From a virus, in the IMG/VR virus record IMGVR_UViG_3300020207_000020, positions 1 through 64,000 of that record: 64,000 nt of DNA. One strand, given 5' to 3'. Within the stretch, counting starts at the first letter, position 1, and each line of letters opens with the position of its first letter. This document shows positions 18,834-26,337 of the stretch, piece by piece. The translations under genes were made by a program, and so were the position numbers. Under the pieces are notes generated by a model, which searched no databases, was not told where the DNA came from, and saw nothing but the letters and a program-made list of their open reading frames with translations.

Positions 18834-19549
18834 ACGGATATCTATACGTTGCAACGGTGAGAAAAGAATATTATCTCGCCGCCAAAGAGTCAGCTCTTTC
18901 GCTCCTCGACTTTAATCCAGAAGCAAGAATAACTTTATTCGCACTAGAAGAATGGATTGAAGAAGAAGACCACGAAATCTTTGATCATATTATAACTGAC
19001 ATCCCCAATCATGTTAGAACAAAGTTGTGGGCTTTGTCAAGAACTCCATATGATATCACCATGTATATTGATTGTGATACTTACATTCAACATGAAGATA
19101 TCAAAGATGTCTTTGGTTTTATAGGCAACAACGATATTATCTTTACCAAAAATCGTCCATACAATGCTAAAATAACAAAACTAAATGATACGGAAGAAAT
19201 GGTTTATCACTGTGGTGTTTTTGTTTATAAAAAGAACGCAAAAACAGTTGACCTCATGGATGATTGGTATGAGTATTATTGCGAACAAATAAAACCATCT
19301 TATGATCCTAGTCCATACACGCACATGGTGAAACCTTGGGATACCTTTACTATGTGGTATCTACTAAATAAAACAGACCACAAAGATAAAATAAAAGTTG
19401 GTGAGTTCCCAGAACCAGATGCCAGATGGAACTTTTGTATGGGTCAAAGACCAGAAGAACTTGTGGGACAAGATGTTGTTATCACTCATTATACATTGGG
19501 AAGAGTAACTTTAAATGCAAACCATAACCATCAATCAAGAATTAAATAA
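18830..19549 (+). CDS. Glycosyltransferase-like protein (GT-A type)
   Basis: 239 residues. The N-terminus (YLYVATVRKEYYLAAKESALSLL) and the central MYIDCDTYI, with a DxD metal/nucleotide-sugar motif, are typical of GT-A glycosyltransferases. Later RWNFCMGQRP and VITHYTLGR fit the acceptor half. It shares the aromatic-(I/L)D-(C/L)-D pattern with the four minus-strand transferases nearby but is more distant. It overlaps the following 2OG-like gene by 35 bases. Acceptor unknown; virion protein, phage DNA or host surface glycan are all possible. Confidence 0.65.
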   Translation: MNGYLYVATVRKEYYLAAKESALSLLDFNPEARITLFALEEWIEEEDHEIFDHIITDIPNHVRTKLWALSRTPYDITMYIDCDTYIQHEDIKDVFGFIGNNDIIFTKNRPYNAKITKLNDTEEMVYHCGVFVYKKNAKTVDLMDDWYEYYCEQIKPSYDPSPYTHMVKPWDTFTMWYLLNKTDHKDKIKVGEFPEPDARWNFCMGQRPEELVGQDVVITHYTLGRVTLNANHNHQSRIK

Positions 19550-20120
19550 GATTCTTGAAGACTACATTGTTTGGTTCAACAAAAAAAACTTTGATCTATC
19601 TTTTGATGAGAGACGGATTGGAGACAATGATATGGAATATTATTGCTCTCAAGAATATCTTAATGAAGTTATGTCAAAGGGAAACAAACATAAAGGCCCG
19701 CCAGAGTTTGCTAAGGTATGTGACTTTCACCTAACTGCAAAGGTTCCAAAAGAAGCCAGAGAAAAATCTTTAGACTTCAGCAAAAATCTATCAGCATATC
19801 TTGGTGCAAAGTTTACCGCAGTCCACGTTTATTATCCCGTAGGTGGATTTATGTCTTGGCACAATAACTGGGATTGTCCAGGCTATAACATACTTCTGTC
19901 TCATAGTGACGGGGGTGGATTTTTTAAACACCTAGAAGATGGTAAAATAAAAACGATCAATGACCAGCCTGGTTGGTCTGCAAAGGTTGGATATTATGGT
20001 GGTAAAGAGGAAGAACCCTATTGGCACTGTGCTGGATCAAATAGTCCAAGACAAACAATAGGGTTTGTTATTCCCGACAAAACCATGTGGGAAATGATGG
20101 TAGAGGACATCGAGGGTTAA
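19515..20120 (+). CDS. 2OG-Fe(II) oxygenase-like protein (phage HxN variant)
   Basis: 201 residues with the double-stranded beta-helix pattern of prolyl-hydroxylase-like enzymes: VYYPVGGFMSWHNNWD, then PGYNILLSHSDGGGFF, and a C-terminal WHCAGSNSPRQTIGFVI containing the second His and the Arg that normally holds 2-oxoglutarate. The first metal site reads H-N-N where most family members have H-x-D, so activity is uncertain. Similar HxN proteins are, from memory, common in marine T4-like phages. It is convergent with the minus-strand methyltransferase gene, and the two stops overlap. Confidence 0.6.
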   Translation: MQTITINQELNKILEDYIVWFNKKNFDLSFDERRIGDNDMEYYCSQEYLNEVMSKGNKHKGPPEFAKVCDFHLTAKVPKEAREKSLDFSKNLSAYLGAKFTAVHVYYPVGGFMSWHNNWDCPGYNILLSHSDGGGFFKHLEDGKIKTINDQPGWSAKVGYYGGKEEEPYWHCAGSNSPRQTIGFVIPDKTMWEMMVEDIEG

Positions 20121-20131
20121 AAGAAACCCTC
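20112..20131. terminator. Small inverted repeat across the convergent stop codons
   Basis: GAGGGTT at 20112-20118 pairs with AACCCTC at 20125-20131 around a 6-base loop and spans the overlapping stops of the 19515 and 20117 genes. No T run follows on either strand, so termination would be weak. Confidence 0.4.
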
Positions 20132-20800
20132 TCTCTGCCCGATGATCATGTAACGATCATATTCTTTCTTTCCTTCCCAAGAGAAGTATGTCTGTTGTTT
20201 TGTTCCTTCGTATCCAGTTTCGGATATTCCCATCTGTTCTTTCAGCTCTTCAATTGATCCGACACAGTTGATACCGTACATTTCTTCTACCACATTTGAA
20301 TTCTGTACTGCATAAACCGCTTGTGCATTTTTTCCATTGAGTTCTTGCAGAGGATACATCTGTTCAGTATGAATACAAATTACCACATCAACTTCAATCT
20401 TGTTTAAGTTTTCAAATTCAAATGGTACATCAAGATTCCAGTGACGGATGTTGACAAATTTTTCTTGGGCGTAGTGTTTATGAAAAATTTTTGACAGTTC
20501 GATTGACTCTTCATCCAAGTCAACCATGTGAATCTGTGATACGTCTAGATTTTCACAGAGAAGAGGAACCATAGGAATCCCCAACCAAGAGTTTAGAATT
20601 AGAATTCTTAGGTTGCCAGTTTTTGTGTAATACTCCTCAAGATATTTTTTTAGTTCTTCTACACACCAGACACTAGCTTCCATATTATTTTCCGACAAAG
20701 ATTGTCTGAAGTCTGCCAGTTTATGTGGCATTTTCTTTTCGATAATATGTAGAGCTTCGCCCCAGTTTTTATAGTTGTTGATAAAATTAGAATTTAACAT
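20117..20800 (-). CDS. Class I methyltransferase-like protein
   Basis: 227 residues from the ATG at 20800; an upstream TTG at 20824 would lengthen it but lacks a ribosome binding site. The central part reads like a Rossmann methyltransferase: LRILILNSWLGIP in place of the usual glycine-rich loop, then IHMVDLDEESIELSK (acidic residue for SAM ribose), then RHWNLDVPFEF and DVVICIHTEQMYPL. The loop is poor in glycine, so it may be divergent or inactive. Last gene of the minus-strand glycosyltransferase cluster; its start overlaps the preceding gene by 14 bases. Confidence 0.55.
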   Translation of the reverse strand: MLNSNFINNYKNWGEALHIIEKKMPHKLADFRQSLSENNMEASVWCVEELKKYLEEYYTKTGNLRILILNSWLGIPMVPLLCENLDVSQIHMVDLDEESIELSKIFHKHYAQEKFVNIRHWNLDVPFEFENLNKIEVDVVICIHTEQMYPLQELNGKNAQAVYAVQNSNVVEEMYGINCVGSIEELKEQMGISETGYEGTKQQTYFSWEGKKEYDRYMIIGQREGFF

Positions 20801-21461
20801 CTTCACTTTTTCCCATTGAGTCAAATATACAAATATATGGTAGTTCTCTGTATGTATGTCTTTCTATGTCATGCGGAAAAACATATCCCTGATTAAAACT
20901 GTACACCCATCCTAGTGGAAACATTTTTGTTTTTACCACCCTTCTGTTGTAGAAGAAGTTGTCAAGGCCTCGATAGTACCACAGTATTTGTTTCTTATAC
21001 TTGTTAAAATATTCGATCAGTTCTCTAGTATTTAGACTGTCATTCCAGCGCAACACAGATGAGTTCAAGTCAGTGTACTTGTGTGGAATGTGTCTAGTGT
21101 CCCTGTACTGTGTTTCTAGATCGTGCCACCATGTTTTTACAAAACACAGACAATCTTCTGGATCATAGTTTACAATATCATCGATGTTCTTTTGGATGAT
21201 TACGTCCAAGTCAAAGAACATCTTTTCGCCTTTTTGTGTAACAATAGTATCATCAAACAGATACATCTTATTCCACCACTTTTCTAGTTTGTTTCCGCCT
21301 GGAAATGACAATACTTTTATAGCGGGGTCTAGGTCTTTTGAATCTTCTGTTAGACAATAGAAGTCAAAGTCGCAACTTATATGTTGCTTACAACTCTCAT
21401 AGAGTTGATTTACATGAGAAGCAATATATTTGTTGCCCCATTTAACAGTGTAAATATTCAT
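20787..21461 (-). CDS. Glycosyltransferase paralogue 1 of the minus-strand cluster
   Basis: 224 residues beginning with the cluster's shared N-terminus (NIYTVKWGNKYIASHVNQLY) and carrying FFDLDVIIQKNID, whose DLD is the likely DxD motif for metal and nucleotide sugar. A later SSVLRWND and a C-terminal GWVYSFNQGYVFP are also shared with its neighbours. The cytoplasmic enzyme would move a sugar to an unknown acceptor. It overlaps both neighbours by a few bases, implying one polycistronic transcript. Confidence 0.7.
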   Translation of the reverse strand: MNIYTVKWGNKYIASHVNQLYESCKQHISCDFDFYCLTEDSKDLDPAIKVLSFPGGNKLEKWWNKMYLFDDTIVTQKGEKMFFDLDVIIQKNIDDIVNYDPEDCLCFVKTWWHDLETQYRDTRHIPHKYTDLNSSVLRWNDSLNTRELIEYFNKYKKQILWYYRGLDNFFYNRRVVKTKMFPLGWVYSFNQGYVFPHDIERHTYRELPYICIFDSMGKSEDVKF

Positions 21462-22276
21462 TCACCAGTCCAATGTTTTAGTAGTTGAGGGTCTGCGAGT
21501 TCATCTTGTTTTGTGTGACCTCTACTTTTGTCTTCAAAAGGCAAAAGATCAACATTGAACACACATATGATACAGTTTGGTCTGTAGATTCCAACGTTCA
21601 AATCATCTTCATCCCATGACCTACCACGGTTATATGAGTATGCCATCCAAGAAGGGAAGTGATCCCACAAGTCTTCGCCGTACCTACCCCATTTCCAAGA
21701 GTGATAGTTGTCGGTTCCATCGGTGTATGTGAACCAAATTTTTTCTTGATTCTCTAATACATCATTCCAGATACACTCACACTGATCATCTGACCACACT
21801 TGACAAGAACCATTCGTATATGCACCGTGGGCCAATTTAAATTGCCGTGTGGTCATCGGTCTTGGGTCTTGCCACCAAGACTTCATCTTAGTGGGTCTTT
21901 CCATGTTGTATGTTAGGACAGGTGTAAGATCACCTTGGATAATAACATCAAGATCAAAAAAAACAAAGCGCCCAGTAGGTTTATCGTCAGCAAAATTATG
22001 AGTATTGAAAACAAAAGTTTTAGGACGATCCCAGCAACGTGCCATACCATACTTAAAATCTTCAGTCCCAAACCAATACTTAGGATGAATATTAGGAATA
22101 TCAGGAAATGGTATAACATTGATGTCAGAGTCAAATCCATCTGAATTGTCCGTGTAACAATAAAAATAAAATTCAAATTCTTCTGGCGTGTTTCTTTTCG
22201 CCATTTCTTTTAATCTGTTGACGAAGTGCGGGCCATACTTTGTTCCCCACTTGCAACATACATAATTTACTCTCAC
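21458..22276 (-). CDS. Glycosyltransferase paralogue 2 of the minus-strand cluster
   Basis: 272 residues from a GTG that overlaps the upstream stop as GTGA, a coupling used throughout this phage. Shared features: VCCKWGTKYGPHFVNRL at the N-terminus, CYTDNSDGFD, VFFDLDVIIQGDLT with the DxD motif, TNGSCQVWSDD and SWMAYSYNRGRSWDED. The closest relative in the window is the N-terminal domain of the 907-residue protein. Confidence 0.7.
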   Translation of the reverse strand: MRVNYVCCKWGTKYGPHFVNRLKEMAKRNTPEEFEFYFYCYTDNSDGFDSDINVIPFPDIPNIHPKYWFGTEDFKYGMARCWDRPKTFVFNTHNFADDKPTGRFVFFDLDVIIQGDLTPVLTYNMERPTKMKSWWQDPRPMTTRQFKLAHGAYTNGSCQVWSDDQCECIWNDVLENQEKIWFTYTDGTDNYHSWKWGRYGEDLWDHFPSWMAYSYNRGRSWDEDDLNVGIYRPNCIICVFNVDLLPFEDKSRGHTKQDELADPQLLKHWTGE

Positions 22277-24996
22277 TTACACCCTCCGCATTTTTTATTA
22301 CAAATAGTCAGGGGGTTTCTTTTTAAACTCTGACTAACATTTTCAAAGTCGTTACTATAAATTATCTCGCCAACAGTAAAATTCTTTAAACTATTATACT
22401 GCGAATTGTATGTGTAGTCAAGTGGATGATAGGGTAATAATCTACTTTCTAATACATCTCTTGCTATATAGGCACACGGATATGCGCCACTGTCAGCACT
22501 AACATAAAAATATCCACTCTTTCTTGCATCGCACCAGACTGCCTCGGACTTCTTCGCCTTTGGTTTTGGTCTACGAACCTCGTCCTTTTGTTTGAACATC
22601 TTTAACGTTTCCAAGTTTACGGGGATGTCACTGGCGATAGTTTCTTGTACTATGGGAATGTTTTCCGTCTGTTGCGGATGATCGATATATTCTATTTTAT
22701 CAACCCAAGTTGGTTTGATAAACGTTTGATCATATGTTTGAACCGTAACGGTAATCCCATTGTCTTGGAAGTATTTACAGATTTCCTCAAAGTGTTCTGA
22801 TTTGGTAGGGTCTGACAATTCACACATAAGCGTAACCCAATTGACTCTATACCTATCGAAAATCTTTCTGATAGATGAGATTGTATGTTCGTTTTCTGTT
22901 AAGAATAAATCATTGTACGGGTCATTGGTATCGTTTCTTTTGCTACTTAATTGAACCAAGGCTCCTTCTGGGGCTCCATCTTCATATAGTCCTCGATACA
23001 TATCAGAGTACTGTTCCCCATGCATTTGGAAATACTTAACTAGAGTATCGTCTGATATGTTATCTTGTTTCAAGATTCCCAAAAGTTCATCCTTTGGCAT
23101 GATGTTATACAGTCTTTCAAATACTGCTTCATAATCTTGTTTGTAGAACAACTCTTTTAGATTGTCTATGTAGTATCTGCGGTATAAACTCTGGATGTCA
23201 CCGTCATCTGCATCCCAGAATAATCTTTGCATCCCATACATTCTAACATTTTTCATGAACTCTTTTTTTATTTTTGGCAGTTCATTTTTATGCCACAGTC
23301 TACGATACAGTGCAAAACACTGTAGCCAGCTGATGTTCCAGAAGTATCTCACCGGCCCATATTCTTTTGCTTCTTCATAAACAATTTTGTGTTGTCTGGA
23401 TATATACCTTTCTTTATAGAAGTCATAGATTCCATCAACGTTTTTATTCCAATACAGTGATTGATCTCCGTTCTGCAATATCTTGTCTTCTGGAAAATCA
23501 GCCAAAAACTTTTTGTGCATAGAAATCATATCACCAGTTTCATATATCTCTTTAATTATTTTTCTGTGATGAGATTCTATTCTTCTAATAAATGTGAAGT
23601 CTGAAATTTCTTTTTCTAACTCTGGGAACTTTTCCTTGATATTTGGAATGGTGTCCTCTTTCAGAGTTTCTAACTCTGGGAAGTACTCTATCATTTGTTT
23701 TGATAAAGATGTCAGATCATTCTCATCCAACATATGTCTGAGTCTGCTTACGATCTTTTGATCCATGTAGTTTTTTTCTAGTGTGTCATCCGTCATAGAA
23801 TCAAACTGAGACCAGTTCTTAATGCTATCAAACTTGTCGTTGTACTTTTCCCAATCCTCTTTTATTTTTGGTAAGTCCTTGTAGAACTTATCAATAAGAA
23901 CATCAAAGACAACCTTGTGCATCTTGTAAACATATCTTTCCTTATAGAAATCATAGATTCCATTTACATCTTTGTTCCAGTATAAAGATTCATCTCCGTC
24001 CAACAAAAATGGATCGGTGGGAAAGTCTGCCAAGAATTTCTTGTGCATTGAAATCAAGTCTCCATCAAGTTCTTTGATGGTTTCTAGGTGTCTGGATTCA
24101 ATCTGTTTTACAAAAGGATCGTAAGAGTTTGCATCATTTATCAGAGTATCAATTCTTTCTGTGTGTTTATTTTTAGTAAAGAAATTTTCTGGAAACTTTG
24201 GCATCCAAAGTTTTTCAAACTCAGTTTTCCCATGCCAGTGTATAAGAATGTTATAGTCTTTGACTTCATGTGGTTTTATGAATTGACCTTTGCTTGGTAC
24301 AACTGGGTTATCAAATATACAAAACTTTGCCGTTTCTCTATACAGATGTTCTGTCACATTATCTGGATATTGTTGTCCTCTATTGTAAGAGTATACCCAA
24401 TCAGACGGAAGGAAAGACCAATAATTATCACCAACCACATCGTGTTCACGATATGGATAATAGTTATCGGTTCCCTTCCAAAAGGTTTTAAATACGGTGT
24501 TCTTGTGTTTTAGAACATCATTGTAAATTTTTTCTCCCTCATCATTGCACCACAACATCACGCTAGAATTGTACAGACTACCTCTAATGTCAGTGAAACG
24601 TCTGTCTTTTAGTACTCTGGGGTCTTCCCAGTGAGAATACAACATGTGAGGAGTAGATGAAAGATCAAAGATTTCATCGATGTTGTTTTGAATTACAACA
24701 TCCAAATCTAAATAACAAAAAGGCCCCTTGGTTTTTAACCATCGGTGAGAGTTTAATACTAAGAATTTCGACCTATCCCAACACCAGTTCTCTTTGCCAA
24801 ACCAATAGTCTGGATGAAGTGGGTCAACTCTGGGAATTGATCTAATGGTTATATTTTTGTCTATTCCATCTGGGTCATCGGTATAACAAATAAACTTGTG
24901 GCGTTTCGTATAGTTCTGTTGAACCATCTTGCGTAAATTGTTTACATATTCTGCCGAGTATTTGTTACCCCATTTCATGCAGAGAAAGTGCATCAT
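22273..24996 (-). CDS. Fusion protein: glycosyltransferase plus radical-SAM/SPASM-like C-terminus
   Basis: 907 residues. Residues 1-270 are the cluster glycosyltransferase (CMKWGNKYSAEYV, CYLDLDVVIQNNID, WVYSYNRGQQYP). Residues about 297-365 and 470-540 are two copies of an unknown module (SMHKKFLADFP, SLYWNK, GIYDFYKERY). From about 690 a stretch (NWVTLMCELSDP, then EEICKYFQDNGITVTVQTYD) resembles the barrel of radical SAM enzymes. Residues about 817-907 resemble a SPASM domain (SADSGAYPCAYIA, ending CNKKCGGCK). The CxxxCxxC that binds the radical-SAM cluster is absent, so the barrel part looks inactive or repurposed. Confidence 0.65.
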   Translation of the reverse strand: MMHFLCMKWGNKYSAEYVNNLRKMVQQNYTKRHKFICYTDDPDGIDKNITIRSIPRVDPLHPDYWFGKENWCWDRSKFLVLNSHRWLKTKGPFCYLDLDVVIQNNIDEIFDLSSTPHMLYSHWEDPRVLKDRRFTDIRGSLYNSSVMLWCNDEGEKIYNDVLKHKNTVFKTFWKGTDNYYPYREHDVVGDNYWSFLPSDWVYSYNRGQQYPDNVTEHLYRETAKFCIFDNPVVPSKGQFIKPHEVKDYNILIHWHGKTEFEKLWMPKFPENFFTKNKHTERIDTLINDANSYDPFVKQIESRHLETIKELDGDLISMHKKFLADFPTDPFLLDGDESLYWNKDVNGIYDFYKERYVYKMHKVVFDVLIDKFYKDLPKIKEDWEKYNDKFDSIKNWSQFDSMTDDTLEKNYMDQKIVSRLRHMLDENDLTSLSKQMIEYFPELETLKEDTIPNIKEKFPELEKEISDFTFIRRIESHHRKIIKEIYETGDMISMHKKFLADFPEDKILQNGDQSLYWNKNVDGIYDFYKERYISRQHKIVYEEAKEYGPVRYFWNISWLQCFALYRRLWHKNELPKIKKEFMKNVRMYGMQRLFWDADDGDIQSLYRRYYIDNLKELFYKQDYEAVFERLYNIMPKDELLGILKQDNISDDTLVKYFQMHGEQYSDMYRGLYEDGAPEGALVQLSSKRNDTNDPYNDLFLTENEHTISSIRKIFDRYRVNWVTLMCELSDPTKSEHFEEICKYFQDNGITVTVQTYDQTFIKPTWVDKIEYIDHPQQTENIPIVQETIASDIPVNLETLKMFKQKDEVRRPKPKAKKSEAVWCDARKSGYFYVSADSGAYPCAYIARDVLESRLLPYHPLDYTYNSQYNSLKNFTVGEIIYSNDFENVSQSLKRNPLTICNKKCGGCK

Positions 24997-25693
24997 AATA
25001 TTTTTTTCTCAATTCTTCTTTTGGTTCGTTACCGTTTAACAAAACTATTGGATAGTCTGGTTTTATTTGATACCCTCTTGGAGATACGTCCGTGTCTAAA
25101 TCTACGCCTCCCGTCAACGAATAGATTAATCCTTTTGGAAATACATTGTCAAACATATTTTCATGATATAAAAATCTATCATCACCACAATATTTAGTCA
25201 TGAAATATTCATCATTTTTTTCAAAATGATCGTAAATGTATCTTGCATCATTCCCATTCCAAACCATTACGCTGGAATTATAAAGACCTTTCCATTTTTG
25301 CATCCACGGATCAGTTGATAGTCCATTTCCAAGGTATGGCATCTCTCGTTGGTATCTTCTATTCTTGGTTTCATGAGTATCTTTATTTTTCCAATAGCAA
25401 TAACATATTGTCGGTGTTGAACAGTGATTAAACAACCTATCTAAACTACCCTGTATTATAACATCTAAGTCTAGATAGAGGCAATCCCCAACCCAATCAT
25501 TCTTGAAAATTTTTATTTTTTCCCAACATCCATCGGTATCAGAATCTATTGGTATAATTTCTATGTTGGGATTTAATCCTGCTGGATCGTCTGTGATACA
25601 GACATGTCTGTAAATATTTGAATTATCATAAATACAATTGACATCGTTGGAGTTATATTTGTCTCCAAACTTCAATGTTATCACGGATTTCAT
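24965..25693 (-). CDS. Glycosyltransferase paralogue 3 of the minus-strand cluster
   Basis: 242 residues, the first gene of the minus-strand operon. It has the shared N-terminus in diverged form (VITLKFGDKYNSNDV), CITDDPAGLNPNIE, LYLDLDVIIQGSLD (DxD), YNSSVMVWNG and a C-terminal GLIYSLTGG. It overlaps the 907-residue gene by 32 bases. No TATAAATA box reads into it on the minus strand, in contrast to the neighbouring fibre genes, so its expression class may differ. Confidence 0.7.
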   Translation of the reverse strand: MKSVITLKFGDKYNSNDVNCIYDNSNIYRHVCITDDPAGLNPNIEIIPIDSDTDGCWEKIKIFKNDWVGDCLYLDLDVIIQGSLDRLFNHCSTPTICYCYWKNKDTHETKNRRYQREMPYLGNGLSTDPWMQKWKGLYNSSVMVWNGNDARYIYDHFEKNDEYFMTKYCGDDRFLYHENMFDNVFPKGLIYSLTGGVDLDTDVSPRGYQIKPDYPIVLLNGNEPKEELRKKYYDALSLHEMG

Positions 25694-25707
25694 AAGTTTC
25701 TTTTTCT

Positions 25708-25715
25708 TATAAATA
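25708..25715 (+). promoter_or_regulatory. Late promoter box before the second fibre array
   Basis: Exact TATAAATA in the 45-bp divergent gap between the minus-strand glycosyltransferase operon and the 25739 gene, 23 bases before its ATG. Confidence 0.78.
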
Positions 25716-25738
25716 ACTTGTAAAAGATGGAATCATAA

Positions 25739-26065
25739 ATGGCTACTGTACAAAATTTGGTAATTGATCAGGGAACAACTTTTGCCTTGTCGATTGACCT
25801 AACTAATGATGATGGGAGTCCAAAAGACTTGTCTTTATATACTCCTAGAGCTCAACTTAGAAAGAGTTATTATACTAATACTTATACAGCTTTTACAACG
25901 AGCAAAGTTGATTTGACTGGAGAAGTTACAATGAGTTTAACTTCAGCACAAACAAGTGCTTTGAAAGCTGGTAGATATGTTTATGATTTAGAAATTGAAG
26001 ACCCCTCGGAAACACTGAGGATATTAGAAGGCATTATTACAGTAACCCCAGAGGTAACTAGGTAA
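25739..26065 (+). CDS. Small beta-sandwich-like structural protein
   Basis: 108 residues with an all-beta pattern: QNLVIDQGTTFALSIDLT, then YTPRAQLRKSYYT, and LKAGRYVYDLEIEDP. It resembles small N-terminal domains of phage baseplate or receptor-binding proteins in strand order, but I cannot name the family. First gene of a late-promoter-driven fibre array; its stop overlaps the next start as TAATG. Confidence 0.6.
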   Translation: MATVQNLVIDQGTTFALSIDLTNDDGSPKDLSLYTPRAQLRKSYYTNTYTAFTTSKVDLTGEVTMSLTSAQTSALKAGRYVYDLEIEDPSETLRILEGIITVTPEVTR

Positions 26066-26295
26066 TGGTAGTCAGAGTAAGGGTTAATACGCCCACATCT
26101 ACAAAAAGAGTTACTACTACTACTAACTCTAAAACTCAGACTTCTACTAGAATAGAAGGTCTTGCTGGTGTTGATGTTACTGACGCACAGGATGGAGAGA
26201 CTCTTGTTTATAATGCCGCTTCAGGAAATTGGGAAGCTGCTCCACTGACTTCGGCAGATGTCCAAGTAAACAGTATTGATGGTGGAACTTTTTAA
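26065..26295 (+). CDS. Short fibre-associated protein ending in DGGTF
   Basis: 76 residues. The N-terminus is Arg/Thr/Ser-rich and likely flexible. The second half (GVDVTDAQDGETLVYNAASGNWEA) is a motif used repeatedly in phage fibres. It ends NSIDGGTF; the 28355 protein ends DSLDGGTF and the 26338 fibre ends AIDGGSY. This shared end suggests a common attachment or trimming signal. Not otherwise recognised. Confidence 0.6.
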   Translation: MVVRVRVNTPTSTKRVTTTTNSKTQTSTRIEGLAGVDVTDAQDGETLVYNAASGNWEAAPLTSADVQVNSIDGGTF

Positions 26296-26337
26296 ATTTT
26301 AGATAACAAAAAACAAACCTTAATTGGGAGAAACTAA

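Noticed and set aside
20801-20824. TTG start for the methyltransferase-like gene
   Set aside because: ATG at 20800 is closer to the upstream stop and needs no rare start codon.
24088-24513. 141-codon plus-strand frame opposite the 907-residue gene
   Set aside because: Antisense to a strong coding region with glycosyltransferase motifs; composition typical of a shadow frame.
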